Assembly: GCA_945829225.1 (NCBI GenBank)
Contig: CALZTY010000021.1
Location: 1 to 37,652, forward strand
DNA: 37,652 bases
Direction of reading: 5' to 3'
From: an uncultured Bacteroidales bacterium
Lineage (GTDB): Bacteria; Bacteroidota; Bacteroidia; Bacteroidales; Muribaculaceae
Shown: in pieces, positions 22,687-32,418 of the stretch
How the letters are laid out: each line of letters begins with the position of its first letter
How positions within the stretch are numbered: the stretch's first letter is position 1
The notes under the pieces: model-generated
What the model was told of the DNA's origin: nothing
The model's input: the letters and a program-made list of their open reading frames with translations, nothing else
Database searches by the model: none
Translations under genes and position numbers: made by a program

Positions 22687-24702
22687 GTGAAGACTCTAAC
22701 AAAATATCTCCGTCAGCTAATAGCCATCGTGGCACTATTAACCGCCACGACATCATCATTTGCCCAAATAAATACCGACCAAGTGATGCGTGTGGGGCAG
22801 AATGCCCTCTATTTTGAGGACTATATGCTCTCCATCCAATACTTCAACCGCGTCATTATGGCAAAGCCCTACCTGGCTCAGCCTTACTTCTTCCGCGCTA
22901 TTGCCAAGCTCAACCTCGAGGACTATGTCGGCGCCGAGGCAGATGCCTCCACTGCTATCGACCTCAATCCATTCCTCACCGACGCTTGGGAGGTCCGCGG
23001 CGTGGCTCGCCAAAACCTCGGGCACAACAAGGAGGCTATCGAGGATTACACTCATGCCCTCGAGCTCATTCCCCGCAACCGCCAGTTGCTCTTCAACAAG
23101 GCGCTCGCCCAGTTTGACATCGAGGACTTTGTCGGTGCCGACTCCACATTCACCGCCCTACTCTCTTACTACCCCGGATACGACAACGGATACCTCGGGC
23201 GCGCCCAGCTCAACTTGGCTCGCGAGGATACCGCTGCCGCTGTAGCCGACATCGACCGAGCAATCGAGATCAACCCCCAGGCGGTCAATGCCTACATCAT
23301 GCGCGCCGACATCGCCATCCATCGAGATGACGACTTCGAGAGCGCTCTTGCCGATATGGACAAGGCGGTGAAACTCCAGCCTCGCATGCCCGGATTGTAT
23401 ATCAACCGCGCATACCTCCGCTACAACCTCCAAGACTACTTCGGCGCTATGGCTGACTTCGACTATGCCATCGAGCTTGACCCATATAACTTCCGGGCTC
23501 TCTTCAACCGCGGCATATTGCACATGGAGGCTCGCTCATACGACCGCGCTCTCGAGGACTTCAACCAAGTCATCAGCCACAATCCTTCATTCATACCGGC
23601 TCACTACAACCGTGCCGTCGTCAATATGGCTAAGGGCTTGTGGAACGATGCCCTCGGCGATATCGAGCAAGTCATGCGCGACGACCCCGACCTCCCCGAG
23701 CCTTACTACATGCGCTCGGAGGTCTACACCCACCTCGGCAAGCCGGCTCAAGCCCACGCCGACTTCGAGAAGGCTCGCCGCCTGGCTCGTGTGGTGAGCG
23801 ACTCGCCCGAGCACCCCGATTTGCTCACCGAGGACAATACACCCGAGGTGGAGACCTCGCGACGATTTGCAGCACTGGTCACTGTCGACGACAACGCCGA
23901 GATTCAAGAGGAATACAACAACACCGCCATCCGCGGACGCGTCCAAGACCGCAACCTCCGCGTCGAGCCCGAGCCATGGCTCGAAGTCGCATACTACTAC
24001 ACGCCCTCCGAATTGCAAAACTCCACTTATTATATCAAGGAAGTCGATGACGTCAACGCTACCCGCTCCCTGCGCAACACCCTACGCGTCACCTCCGGCG
24101 TGCCGTCCATCGACGAGGAGACCTCGGCGGCGCACTTCCGCTCCATCGACTATTACAACTCTTACATTGCCGGGCATGCTCCACGTGCCATCGACTACAT
24201 CGGGCGCGCCATGGACTTCATGACCTTGCGCGACTACGCCTCTGCCATCCGCGACATCGACCGCGCCCTGGCGCTAACTCCCGACTTCGCCCTGGCTTAC
24301 TACCTCCGCGCACAAGCCGGATACCATGCCTGGCAAGCCTCGCAGACCGCCCCCGCCGACAATGGAGTCGAAATGGATGCAGCCACACGCAACTCGCTGT
24401 CGCGCAAGGCTATCGACGACATCCTCGCCGACCTCGCCCATCTAATCGAACTATCACCACGCATGGCTGAGGCTTGGTACAACAAGGCTGTCGTGCACAT
24501 TGCCGTCGAGGACTATACCTCGGCACTCGCTGCACTCAACAAAGCCATCGAGCTCAAGCCCGAAATGGGCGAAGCGTGGTACAATCGCGGATTCATATAC
24601 CTCCACCTCGGCAACGAGCGCCTCGGCATCGCCGACCTCTCCCGTGCCGGGCAATTGGGCATCATCCCGGCTTACAACCTCATCAAACGCATCACCAAAT
24701 AA
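22687..24702 (+). CDS. Exported tetratricopeptide-repeat protein
   Basis: The gene codes for 671 residues from GTG at 22687; the next in-frame ATG would remove the signal peptide (LIAIVALLTATTSSFAQ, cleavage near 27), so GTG is favoured. The mature protein is almost entirely TPR: about nine 34-residue repeats at 35-385 (for example FFRAIAKLNLEDYVGAEADA, FNKALAQFDIEDFVGADSTF, FNRGILHMEARSYDRALEDF), a non-repeat insert at about 385-500 rich in charged residues, then three to four more repeats to the end. TPR superhelices bind other proteins; in Bacteroidota exported examples often serve envelope complexes. No catalytic domain is visible. Partner unknown. Confidence 0.88.
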   Translation: MKTLTKYLRQLIAIVALLTATTSSFAQINTDQVMRVGQNALYFEDYMLSIQYFNRVIMAKPYLAQPYFFRAIAKLNLEDYVGAEADASTAIDLNPFLTDAWEVRGVARQNLGHNKEAIEDYTHALELIPRNRQLLFNKALAQFDIEDFVGADSTFTALLSYYPGYDNGYLGRAQLNLAREDTAAAVADIDRAIEINPQAVNAYIMRADIAIHRDDDFESALADMDKAVKLQPRMPGLYINRAYLRYNLQDYFGAMADFDYAIELDPYNFRALFNRGILHMEARSYDRALEDFNQVISHNPSFIPAHYNRAVVNMAKGLWNDALGDIEQVMRDDPDLPEPYYMRSEVYTHLGKPAQAHADFEKARRLARVVSDSPEHPDLLTEDNTPEVETSRRFAALVTVDDNAEIQEEYNNTAIRGRVQDRNLRVEPEPWLEVAYYYTPSELQNSTYYIKEVDDVNATRSLRNTLRVTSGVPSIDEETSAAHFRSIDYYNSYIAGHAPRAIDYIGRAMDFMTLRDYASAIRDIDRALALTPDFALAYYLRAQAGYHAWQASQTAPADNGVEMDAATRNSLSRKAIDDILADLAHLIELSPRMAEAWYNKAVVHIAVEDYTSALAALNKAIELKPEMGEAWYNRGFIYLHLGNERLGIADLSRAGQLGIIPAYNLIKRITK

Positions 24703-24735
24703 CCAAATATTACAATTCCTAAAACCAATAAAACC

Positions 24736-26259
24736 ATGTTTACGCAACAAGACTTAGAGCAACTCCAAGCTCACGGCATCACCCCGGAGCAGGTTCAATC
24801 TCAAATGAAAAAATTTGAGACCGGTTTTCCATTCCTGAAACTCGCCGCATCGGCTACCCCGGGACATGGCATCCAAGCCCTCTCCCCCGCTGACGAGCAA
24901 GCTGCCGTCGAACGCTGGCAAGCCTACCTGGCTCAGGGAGGAAATGTAGCAAAATTCGTTCCCGCCTCGGGTGCTGCCTCGCGTATGTTCAAGGCGCTGT
25001 TCGCCTTTGTTAACGGCAACGAAGAAACCGCACCGGCAGACTCACCCGTCGGCAAATTACTCGCCAACCTGGACAAACTGCCTTTCCTCGCCGAACTCAA
25101 CGCTACCACTCTCAAACTCTACGGTGCCGATGCCCCTGCCCTCCTCGCCGCCGGGCGTCACAAAGATATCATCGCCGCAATCATCCTCCCCGAGGGCATG
25201 AACTACGGCGCTCTCCCCAAGGCTCTGCTCACCTTCCACCGCTATGCCGACGCCTCCACTCGCACCCCGCTGGAGGAGCACCTCGCCGAGGGCGCTCAGA
25301 CCGCCGCTTCGCACGGCATCGTCAAGCTCCACTTCACCGTCTCTCACGACCACTACGACCTGTTCCTCAACAAGTTGCACACAGCTGTCCCGGCTATGGA
25401 AGCAAAGTATGGTGTCAAGTATGACATCTCCATCTCAGAGCAAAAACCCTCGACCGACACCATCGCCGCCACCCTCGACAATCAACCATTCCGCGACGAC
25501 AACGGCAAATTGGTATTCCGCCCCGGCGGTCACGGCGCCCTCATCGCCAACCTCGGCGACCTCGACTCCGACGTAGTATTCATCAAAAATATCGACAACG
25601 TCGTTCCCGAAGGCTTGCGCCAATCCACCATCACCTACAAGCAAGTCCTCGCCGGCGTCCTCATCCTCGCTCACGACAAGGTCGCCCAATTTACCCAAAC
25701 CCTCCGCAGCGGCAAGTACACCCGCGCCGACCTCGACCAAATGGTCGACTTCATGCGCTCAACACTCTGCATCACCGCACCGCAATTTGACCTACCGGAT
25801 GATCAATTGGCTCAATTCATCGCCGCCAAGCTCAACCGCCCCATCCGCGTCTGCGGCATGGTGCGCAACGACGGCGAACCCGGCGGCGGTCCATTCCTTG
25901 CCTCCAACGCCGACGGCTCCGTATCTCCCCAAATCCTCGAGTCTACACAGATCGACATGAATTGCCCCGAGTATGTCGACATGATGAACCACGCCACCCA
26001 CTTCAACCCCGTCGACCTCGTATGCTACATCAAGGATGTTGACGGCAACAAATACGACCTCCCCGCCTACGTCGACCACAACACCGGCTTCATCTCCTCC
26101 AAATCCTTCAGCGGTCGCGAGCTCCGCGCCCTCGAGCTTCCCGGACTGTGGAACGGCGCCATGAGCGACTGGTCAACCATCTTCGTCGAGGTACCCTCCT
26201 CCACATTCAACCCCGTCAAGACCGTCAACGACCTCCTCCGCCCCGCCCACCAAGCCTAA
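24736..26259 (+). CDS. DUF4301 family protein
   Basis: The gene codes for 507 residues, ATG at 24736 after the TPR gene (33 bp), no signal peptide, so cytoplasmic. The DUF4301 hallmarks are clear: FVPASGAASRMFKALFAFVN near 77-96, then a mixed alpha/beta body with KDIIAAIILPEGMNYG, KLHFTVSHDHYDLF, LVFRPGGHGALIANL and the C-terminal RVCGMVRNDGEPGGGPFLA. The PASGAASRMF and PGGHGAL loops resemble the nucleotide-sugar or phosphate-binding loops of sugar nucleotidyltransferases, so an activity on phosphorylated sugars is plausible, but I know of no confirmed function for the family. A strong terminator follows. Confidence 0.85.
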   Translation: MFTQQDLEQLQAHGITPEQVQSQMKKFETGFPFLKLAASATPGHGIQALSPADEQAAVERWQAYLAQGGNVAKFVPASGAASRMFKALFAFVNGNEETAPADSPVGKLLANLDKLPFLAELNATTLKLYGADAPALLAAGRHKDIIAAIILPEGMNYGALPKALLTFHRYADASTRTPLEEHLAEGAQTAASHGIVKLHFTVSHDHYDLFLNKLHTAVPAMEAKYGVKYDISISEQKPSTDTIAATLDNQPFRDDNGKLVFRPGGHGALIANLGDLDSDVVFIKNIDNVVPEGLRQSTITYKQVLAGVLILAHDKVAQFTQTLRSGKYTRADLDQMVDFMRSTLCITAPQFDLPDDQLAQFIAAKLNRPIRVCGMVRNDGEPGGGPFLASNADGSVSPQILESTQIDMNCPEYVDMMNHATHFNPVDLVCYIKDVDGNKYDLPAYVDHNTGFISSKSFSGRELRALELPGLWNGAMSDWSTIFVEVPSSTFNPVKTVNDLLRPAHQA

Positions 26260-26280
26260 ATCCGCTTAAAGTTACAACAT

Positions 26281-26320
26281 AAAAAAGCGTCGCCCCACAT
26301 CCCCGAGCGACGCTTTTTTT
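26281..26320 (+). terminator. Terminator after the DUF4301 gene
   Basis: AAAAAAGCGTCGC pairs with GCGACGCTTTTTT over 13 bp with a 13-nt loop, followed by T. It is symmetric enough to work in both directions, but only the plus strand has an upstream gene. Confidence 0.9.
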
Positions 26321-26363
26321 CACATTTGCCACTATTGACCTTTATTAAAAATTAATAAAACAC

Positions 26364-26395
26364 TTGACAACGGGGTTAAAATGTTGTAATTTTGT
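26364..26395 (+). promoter_or_regulatory. Promoter of the ftsX-queA operon
   Basis: TTG (26364-26366), 20 bases, TAATTTTGT (26387-26395). Full consensus. The leader of about 60 nt to the ATG at 26463 contains no structure I recognise. Confidence 0.75.
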
Positions 26396-26462
26396 GCTCC
26401 AATTGTGGTGTTGCCGCTCATCCCCGTGGTAGCAACGTCCGCTAAGTTTTGTGTAGTAGTAT

Positions 26463-27338
26463 ATGACAAAGAAACCCAAGGCTCGCATCTCGACATTCGG
26501 CTCGCAACTGACTTCTGTGGTGAGCGTCACCTTAGTATTGCTCATCCTCGGCATCCTGGCTGTCGCTCTGCAGGCTTCATCGTCAGTGACCGACAATATC
26601 CGCCGCAATATCGGCTTCATCGTCAAGCTCGACCGCTCGCTCTCCGACACCGACATCTCGCGCATCGGGCGCGAGATGTCGGCTGCTCAATTTGCCGAGT
26701 CGGTCACATTCACCGATGCCGCGACTATCCTCAAGCAGGAGTCCGAACTTATGGGGCAGGACATCCTCGAACTTACCGGTGAGAACCCCTTCGGCGCCGA
26801 ATTTGACGTAAAAGTGAAACCACTATATGCCAACGGCGACAGCATCGCCGCCATCACCGCACGCATGGAGATGGTGCCGGTTATCGACGAGGTGGTGTCG
26901 CAGACCGCCGTCGTCGATAGCATTAATGTGGCACTGAAGCGCACCACCATTGTGCTGCTCGCCATCGCCATTGCCCTGGGCATCATATCCTTTGTCCTCA
27001 TCAACAACACCGTGTCGCTGGCTGTGTACTCGCGTCGCTTCATTATCCACACCATGAAATTGGTCGGAGCCACCGGCTCGTTCATCCGCAAGCCATTCCT
27101 CATCGCCGGCTTGGGCACCGGAGCCGTTTCGGGCATCCTCGCTTGCGCCTTGCTCGCCGGGCTCCGCGCTTATGGCGCTCGTTTCGATGCCATCCTCGAC
27201 ACCCTCGTCCCTTGGGCTTCTATGTGGTGGATTTTCGCCGCCGTAATTGTCATTGGCATCCTCATCTGTCTGTGCGCCACCGCTTTAGCCACCAACCGAT
27301 ACCTGCGTCGCAGTTACGACGATATGTTTATGAAATAA
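26463..27338 (+). CDS. ftsX: Cell-division ABC transporter permease FtsX
   Basis: The gene codes for 291 residues. A short cytoplasmic start is followed by membrane span 1 (VTLVLLILGILAVAL), a periplasmic domain of about 110 residues and three further spans from about 160, with the loop signature MKLVGATGSFIRKPFLIAGL before span 3. FtsX forms with the ATPase FtsE a complex at the division septum that switches on peptidoglycan hydrolases. FtsE is not beside it, as is usual in Bacteroidota. It opens a tight operon with DUF3098, uppP, truB and queA (gaps of 10, 6, 6 and -4 bp). The start is the first ATG after the promoter. Confidence 0.93.
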   Translation: MTKKPKARISTFGSQLTSVVSVTLVLLILGILAVALQASSSVTDNIRRNIGFIVKLDRSLSDTDISRIGREMSAAQFAESVTFTDAATILKQESELMGQDILELTGENPFGAEFDVKVKPLYANGDSIAAITARMEMVPVIDEVVSQTAVVDSINVALKRTTIVLLAIAIALGIISFVLINNTVSLAVYSRRFIIHTMKLVGATGSFIRKPFLIAGLGTGAVSGILACALLAGLRAYGARFDAILDTLVPWASMWWIFAAVIVIGILICLCATALATNRYLRRSYDDMFMK

Positions 27339-27348
27339 TTTCGATTAA

Positions 27349-27612
27349 ATGAAAGATAAAGATTTAGAAAAGAAAATTTCTCGCGAGAGCTTCGACCAAC
27401 TGCCTCTCGCCGGCAACAATTTCAAATTGATGATTGTCGCCGGAGCTATGATTGTTATTGGCTTCTTGCTGATGCTGGGCGGCTCATCGACCGCCGAGGG
27501 CTTCAACCCCGACATTTTCAGCACCCGTCGCATCGTCATCGGTCCCGCCATCACTTTCCTCGGCTTCGTCGGTATGGCTGTTGCCGTTTGGCTCAAACCT
27601 AGCAAAAAATAA
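27349..27612 (+). CDS. DUF3098 small membrane protein
   Basis: The gene codes for 87 residues. A charged N-terminus (MKDKDLEKKISRESF) precedes two membrane spans (about 27-45 and 63-82) joined by a periplasmic loop containing STAEGFNPDIFSTRRIVIGP, the family signature. The C-terminus is KPSKK. In Bacteroidota this gene sits between ftsX and uppP almost always, which points to a role in envelope growth or division, but no function is established. Confidence 0.9.
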   Translation: MKDKDLEKKISRESFDQLPLAGNNFKLMIVAGAMIVIGFLLMLGGSSTAEGFNPDIFSTRRIVIGPAITFLGFVGMAVAVWLKPSKK

Positions 27613-27618
27613 CCTCCT

Positions 27619-28455
27619 ATGGATACACTTAACGCATTGATAATGGGTATCGTACAAGGCTTAGCCGAGTACCTCCCCATCAGCTCCTCCGGGCACCTCG
27701 AGATCTGTCGCGAAATTCTTGGCTTGGACCTCTCGGGCGCCGAAAGCCTCCAATTTGAGGTCCTGCTCCACGTCGCTACTGTTCTCAGCACCATCGTAAT
27801 CCTCTGGCGCGAGTTCTTCCCTATGTGCCGCTCGTTCTTCACACTCCAACGCGATGAAAACACCAACACGGTCCTCAAGATTCTCGTGTCGTGCATCCCC
27901 GTGGGCATCGTCGGTGTCCTCTTCAAGGAACAAGTGGAGTCTTTCTTCGGCAACGACCTTTTTACCGTAGGTATTTGTCTGTTAGTCACTGCATTGCTCC
28001 TCTCTTTCTCCTACTTCTTCCGCACTCATCCCCAGGACAACTCACTCAAAGCCGGCAAGGGCTACAAAGCTCGCGACATCAACTTCCTTGATGCCTTCGT
28101 CATCGGCATCGCCCAATCTATCGCCGTCCTTCCCGGTCTCTCGCGCTCGGGCACTACCATCGCTACCGGTCTCATCATCGGCAACAAGCGCGAACAGGTG
28201 GCGCAGTTCTCCTTCCTGATGGTCATTATCCCCATCCTCGGCGAGGCACTCCTTGATCTCAAGGACTATATCTCAGAGCCGGCTACTACCGCCGCTGCCG
28301 CCATCGGCTGGCTACCCATGTTGGTTGGCTTCCTCGCCTCGTTCATCGTGGGCTGTCTGGCTTGCAAGTGGATGCTCAACATCGTCAAGAAGGGCAAGCT
28401 AATCTGGTTTGCCGTTTACTGTCTCATCGTCGGCATCCTTTGTGTAGTATTTTAA
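27619..28455 (+). CDS. uppP: Undecaprenyl-diphosphate phosphatase UppP (BacA)
   Basis: The gene codes for 278 residues and is very hydrophobic with about eight membrane spans. Motif 1 is GLAEYLPISSSGHL (residues about 14-27, with the catalytic Glu) and motif 2 is LPGLSRSGTT (about 172-181, with the Ser-Arg pair). The enzyme removes one phosphate from undecaprenyl diphosphate to recycle the lipid carrier used for peptidoglycan and O-antigen, and its activity gives bacitracin resistance. It is 6 bp downstream of DUF3098 and 6 bp upstream of truB, so it belongs to the ftsX operon. Confidence 0.96.
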   Translation: MDTLNALIMGIVQGLAEYLPISSSGHLEICREILGLDLSGAESLQFEVLLHVATVLSTIVILWREFFPMCRSFFTLQRDENTNTVLKILVSCIPVGIVGVLFKEQVESFFGNDLFTVGICLLVTALLLSFSYFFRTHPQDNSLKAGKGYKARDINFLDAFVIGIAQSIAVLPGLSRSGTTIATGLIIGNKREQVAQFSFLMVIIPILGEALLDLKDYISEPATTAAAAIGWLPMLVGFLASFIVGCLACKWMLNIVKKGKLIWFAVYCLIVGILCVVF

Positions 28456-28461
28456 TAGTCA

Positions 28462-29202
28462 ATGAATTACCTACAAGGCGAAATATTATACATCGATAAG
28501 CCCAAGGGTTGGACCTCGTTTGACGCTGTAAAGCGCGTGCGAGGTGCTCTGTTGCGGCGCATGAAAATCAAGAAGCTCAAGGTGGGACATGCCGGCACGC
28601 TCGACCCTCTCGCCACCGGCGTGATGATCGTCTGCACCGGCAAGGCCACTAAACTCATCGACTCACTCCAAGCCGGCGTCAAGGAATATATCGCCGACAT
28701 AGCCCTCGGAGCCACCACCCCATCGTTTGACCTTGAGACCGCCATCGATGCCACATACCCCGTCGACCACATCACTCGTCAAATGGTCGAAGACGTCCTC
28801 AAGCGCTTCATCGGGCGCATCGAGCAAATTCCGCCTAAATTCTCGGCATGCAAAGTCGATGGCAAGCGCGCCTACTCGCTCGCTCGTGCCGGCAAGGACG
28901 TCGACCTCAAGCCCAAAATCCTCGTCATCGACGACATCGAGCTCCTCAACTACTCACCCTCGAGCATCCGTGTGCGCGTGGTATGCAGCAAGGGCACTTA
29001 CATCCGCGCCCTCGCCCGCGACATCGGCGAGGCTCTCGGCTCCGGCGCCCACCTCACCGACTTGCGCCGCACTCGCGTCGGCGACATATCCATCGACCGC
29101 TGCATGAGCGTCGCTCAAGCCGCCGACTTCATCGCAACCGCCGAGGTCGAATACCCCGAGGAATACTTAAAATTGATGAATATCGAAAAAAACATCATAT
29201 GA
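28462..29202 (+). CDS. truB: tRNA pseudouridine-55 synthase TruB
   Basis: The gene codes for 246 residues. TruB turns U55 of the T loop of tRNAs into pseudouridine. Catalytic D48 is in [11 protein letters not shown]; the opening [17 protein letters not shown] and the later segments [18 protein letters not shown] and [17 protein letters not shown] are all diagnostic. The C-terminal PUA domain of longer TruB proteins is absent, as is usual in Bacteroidota. The stop overlaps the queA start by ATGA, so translation is coupled: two tRNA modification genes in one operon. Confidence 0.96.
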   Translation: MNYLQGEILYIDKPKGWTSFDAVKRVRGALLRRMKIKKLKVGHAGTLDPLATGVMIVCTGKATKLIDSLQAGVKEYIADIALGATTPSFDLETAIDATYPVDHITRQMVEDVLKRFIGRIEQIPPKFSACKVDGKRAYSLARAGKDVDLKPKILVIDDIELLNYSPSSIRVRVVCSKGTYIRALARDIGEALGSGAHLTDLRRTRVGDISIDRCMSVAQAADFIATAEVEYPEEYLKLMNIEKNII

Positions 29203-30248
29203 AATTATCACAGTTCAAATTTCAACTTCCCGAAAATCTTATCGCGCAAGACCCTCCATTGGAACGCGACGTGTGCCGCATGATGGTCCTCGACCGCAAG
29301 GCAGGTACCATCGAACACAAGGAATTTAAGGATATCCTCGGCTACTACGGCGAGGGCGACGTCATGGTGTTCAACGACACTCAGGTCTTCCCGGCTCTGC
29401 TCTACGGCAACAAGGAGAAAACCGGCGCTCGCATCGAGGTGTTCCTCCTGCGCGAACTCAACGCCGACAACAAGCTGTGGGACGTCCTCGTCGAGCCGGC
29501 TCGCAAAATCCGCATCGGCAACAAACTCTACTTCGGTGACGACGGCGCAATGGTTGCCGAGGTCATCGACAACACCACATCCCGCGGCCGCACTCTCCGC
29601 TTCCTATATGATGGTCCCCACGATGAATTCAAGCGCGAACTCTTTGCCCTGGGTCATACCCCGCTGCCCGGTTACATCACTCGCGAACCTCGCGAGGAGG
29701 ATGCCGAGGCTTATCAAACTCTCTACGCTCGCCGCGAAGGCGCCGTTGTCGCTCCCGGCGTGGGCTTGCACTTCTCGCGCGAATTGCTCAAGCGCCTCGA
29801 AATCCTCGGTGTCGAGCAGGCTTTCATCACCCTCCACAGCGGATTGGGTACTTTCCGCGAAATTGATGTCGAGGACCTCACCAAGCACCGCATGGACTCC
29901 GAGCAGATGGAGGCATCGCCCAAGCTCGTTGAGACTGTCAACAAAGGCAAAGACGCCGGCAAGCAAGTATGCGCCGTCGGCACTTCTGTCCTCCGTGGCA
30001 TGGCTTCTGCCGTCTCCATGGGCGGTCACATGAAGGTATACGATGGCTGGACAAACAAGTTCATCTTCCCTCCCTACGAGTTCACCGTGGCTACTTCGCT
30101 GCTCACCGACTTCCACCTTCCCTACTCCACAATGCTCATGATGGTCGCCGCCTTCGGTGGCTACGACCTCGTCATGGAAGCATATCACCAAGCTGTCAAA
30201 GAGGGTTACCACTTTGGCTGCTACGGTGATGCTATGTTAATCAGATAA
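29199..30248 (+). CDS. queA: S-adenosylmethionine:tRNA ribosyltransferase-isomerase QueA
   Basis: The gene codes for 349 residues, the normal length. The start is the ATG at 29199 that overlaps the truB stop; an open stretch upstream in this frame lies inside truB and is not coding. QueA adds the epoxycyclopentane ring from SAM to 7-aminomethyl-7-deazaguanine in tRNA, the penultimate step to queuosine. Diagnostic segments: [73 protein letters not shown] and [18 protein letters not shown]. It is the last gene of the operon; the next gene is convergent, 11 bp away, without an obvious terminator between. Confidence 0.96.
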   Translation: MKLSQFKFQLPENLIAQDPPLERDVCRMMVLDRKAGTIEHKEFKDILGYYGEGDVMVFNDTQVFPALLYGNKEKTGARIEVFLLRELNADNKLWDVLVEPARKIRIGNKLYFGDDGAMVAEVIDNTTSRGRTLRFLYDGPHDEFKRELFALGHTPLPGYITREPREEDAEAYQTLYARREGAVVAPGVGLHFSRELLKRLEILGVEQAFITLHSGLGTFREIDVEDLTKHRMDSEQMEASPKLVETVNKGKDAGKQVCAVGTSVLRGMASAVSMGGHMKVYDGWTNKFIFPPYEFTVATSLLTDFHLPYSTMLMMVAAFGGYDLVMEAYHQAVKEGYHFGCYGDAMLIR

Positions 30249-30259
30249 TTTGAAGGCAA

Positions 30260-31540
30260 TTACCAGCGCCCGGTAGCGCCGCCTCCACCGAAGCTACCGC
30301 CGCCGAAGCCGCCACCGATACTGCCGCCACCGCCAAAGCCGCCACCGCGTCGTCCGCTCATCGCAGCTGCCGCCGCGCCCACGGCAAGGGCGGTGGCGGC
30401 GTCGGGTTGTGCCGGTATCTCGTAGAATTGCTCCATCTTGTGTCCGCAATTCTCGCACACATATTCCTTAACGCCCTGCCCGGCTTTCTTTGACGTCGGG
30501 CGCTTCACCACGCGGTCGACTCGCAACTTGGCGGTGCGTGCATGGCAATTCTCACATTCTTTTATATTCAGCGTCGACTTTACATACGCCAAGATGTCGG
30601 TCTCGCCACAGTGGGGGCACAGCCACACATCGTAGTCCACCGAGCCCATTTGCTCTTCTTTGTCCTGTGCCGGCGTCAGGTAGTCGTTGTCATGCACCTC
30701 GTCGACTTTCTCCATGCGAGTGCCGCAGTTGGGACAGTCTCGACGGTGATTGCGCCAGTGATTGAGCAACAACACCAGGGGGATGGACGCTATCGCCGGC
30801 ATACCCAGTCCGAAGAATGTCATGGCGAGATACACCGGGCGCCAACCCTCCAGCTTGCAATATTTGCTATAGTCGTCCTTGCCGCGCACCGATACCAGGG
30901 CTATCAACAATCCTATCAGCATCAATATGCTCAAGCAGAACGCCAAGCCCAGGAAGGCTTCAAAGATCTCGCCGTCATCGTCGCTCGTACCTTTATTGTC
31001 CACATCCTCGAGGGTCGACATGTACTCGTCAACATTTGCCGGGTCGCTGAGGACCTTGCACATAAAGCCCACACCGGCGAGTATGCCGGCATTGTAATCG
31101 CCTTCTTTGAAGTGCGGTATCATCAATTCGGTATTGATGCGTCCACAGCTGATATCGGGCAATACGCCCTCCAAGCCATAGCCGGTGTAAATTTTCACCG
31201 CATGTTGCCCGGTCACCAGCAGCACCAGCAAGCCATTATCCTTATCTGCCTTGCCTATCTTCCACTTCTCGGTGAGGCGGAAGCAGAAGTCATCGATATC
31301 AGCCGGCTCGATATCCTCCACAGCCACCACCATCGCCTCCACGGTCGTCGTGGTGCGCAAATTTTTCAGCTGCGCATTGAGCGTGGCTACGGTCTGCTCA
31401 TTGAGTATATTATCGGGATTGGCTACAAATGCCTCGCGGTCGGCTTGGTGTACATTGGGAATTTGCTCGACTGTATATGTCGCCGCCATAGCGCTGCACG
31501 CTATGATGCACGCAACTACAGCCATTATAAGGCGTTTCAT
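30260..31540 (-). CDS. TPM-domain membrane protein with zinc-ribbon pairs and Gly-rich tail
   Basis: The gene codes for 426 residues. The signal peptide is 1-20 (LIMAVVACIIACSAMAA). The TPM (YgcG-type) domain at about 25-165 has ILNEQTVATLNAQL, TEKWKIGKADKDNGLLVLLV and IYTGYGLEGVLPDI. Two membrane spans follow (about 195-220 and 238-262). After them lie four CxxC pairs (CPNCGTRM, CPHCGETD, CENCHAR, CENCGHKM) that make zinc ribbons in the cytoplasm. The end is a low-complexity run of Gly, Phe and Ser. TPM proteins have been linked to acid-phosphatase activity in plants and to photosystem repair, but in Bacteroidota the role is unknown. The start overlaps the stop of the upstream DUF4919 gene by ATGA, so they are coupled. 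Confidence 0.88.
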   Translation of the reverse strand: MKRLIMAVVACIIACSAMAATYTVEQIPNVHQADREAFVANPDNILNEQTVATLNAQLKNLRTTTTVEAMVVAVEDIEPADIDDFCFRLTEKWKIGKADKDNGLLVLLVTGQHAVKIYTGYGLEGVLPDISCGRINTELMIPHFKEGDYNAGILAGVGFMCKVLSDPANVDEYMSTLEDVDNKGTSDDDGEIFEAFLGLAFCLSILMLIGLLIALVSVRGKDDYSKYCKLEGWRPVYLAMTFFGLGMPAIASIPLVLLLNHWRNHRRDCPNCGTRMEKVDEVHDNDYLTPAQDKEEQMGSVDYDVWLCPHCGETDILAYVKSTLNIKECENCHARTAKLRVDRVVKRPTSKKAGQGVKEYVCENCGHKMEQFYEIPAQPDAATALAVGAAAAAMSGRRGGGFGGGGSIGGGFGGGSFGGGGATGRW

Positions 31541-32244
31541 ATCTCTGATGGGTGCTTTATGAAGTATTGTTTCAATATCTCTTCGATGTCAAAGTAGTAG
31601 CCCTCGGGCTGCTTCTCATCTTTGCGGTTGATTAATATGTGGTCGTAATATGGTGCTACAAATTCTTGCTCGCGCGCGGTGATACCCGAGATGTTCAAGA
31701 AGTCATACTCGTCGTGGGGATACACCACCACCCACGCCGTCTCGGGCGTAAGTCCGTTGCCCGACGATGCTATCACCTTCAACAAGTGATTGAGCTTATA
31801 TTGCCATATCTTGGCAAGGTCGTTCTTACCGTTCTGCTGGTACACAAATATCCTGTTGGTCAGCTGGCGCAGGTTCACCGGGTTGTCTGCCAACACAGCC
31901 ATGGCAAAATCCAATATCTGCTTGCGCTCGCTGCGGGTCCAGGTGGTCTTATTGAACAATGGTGCCAACACTGCCAGCTGGTCGGGATTGCCTACCTGGC
32001 GATATGGATCATAATCTTCTTGAAAGAAGGTGCCGTAGTAGAAGTACTGAAAATCAACATCGTTCATCGTCGTGTCGTTCTTCATGAACTCTGTGAGCAA
32101 ACGTGGATAATAGTAGGGCGACTCTTCGTCGAGCGATGCCACGCGAATCTCCTCTAAATCTGGTCGTGACAAGCTCGTGCGTGGCTGTGCTGCCACCCCC
32201 GTCACCATGAATATCGTGAATAATATGCTGAGAAATTTCTTCAT
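31537..32244 (-). CDS. DUF4919 family exported protein
   Basis: The gene codes for 235 residues with a signal peptide (FLSILFTIFMVTGVAA, cleaved before QP near 19). The mature part has the family look: LDEESPYYYPRLLTEFMKND, MNDVDFQYFYYGTFFQEDYD, then helices and NGLTPETAWVVVYPHDEYDF. It is periplasmic or outer-membrane associated; no function is known. Together with the TPM gene it forms a two-gene unit under a promoter divergent from the HMA-fold gene. Confidence 0.85.
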   Translation of the reverse strand: MKKFLSILFTIFMVTGVAAQPRTSLSRPDLEEIRVASLDEESPYYYPRLLTEFMKNDTTMNDVDFQYFYYGTFFQEDYDPYRQVGNPDQLAVLAPLFNKTTWTRSERKQILDFAMAVLADNPVNLRQLTNRIFVYQQNGKNDLAKIWQYKLNHLLKVIASSGNGLTPETAWVVVYPHDEYDFLNISGITAREQEFVAPYYDHILINRKDEKQPEGYYFDIEEILKQYFIKHPSEI

Positions 32245-32284
32245 TTACGTGATTGCAACTCTCGGGTTGCTTTTTCTATTTGTG

Positions 32285-32293
32285 ACAAAGTTA
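32285..32293 (-). promoter_or_regulatory. -7 box of the DUF4919-TPM unit
   Basis: On the minus strand TAACTTTGT (32293-32285), 40 bp before the ATG at 32244. The -33 element is not visible at the right distance. Confidence 0.5.
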
Positions 32294-32362
32294 CCAATTT
32301 TCGCTCAAAATCCTTATATTTGCCAGCCTTTTTACAATAATTTAAGATTTAACTCGCCCTTT

Positions 32363-32397
32363 TTTGCTCAAAATTGACGCTTTTTTCTTACTTTTGC
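32363..32397 (+). promoter_or_regulatory. Promoter of the HMA-fold gene and mutL
   Basis: TACTTTTGC (32389-32397) is a consensus -7 box, 21 bp before the ATG at 32419; TTTG at 32363-32366 is 22 bp upstream, slightly long for a -33. The 174-bp gap to the divergent gene holds both promoters and is otherwise AT-rich. Confidence 0.6.
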
Positions 32398-32418
32398 ATT
32401 ATTAATCTATTGAACACA

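Noticed and set aside
28848-29198. N-terminal extension of the queA frame into truB
   Set aside because: The extended part is Arg/His-rich shadow of truB; the ATGA overlap at 29199 and the normal QueA N-terminus ([15 protein letters not shown]) fix the start.
32374-32418. Upstream ATG start for the HMA-fold gene
   Set aside because: It would place the -7 box TACTTTTGC inside the coding region and put 15 residues before a perfectly good signal peptide.
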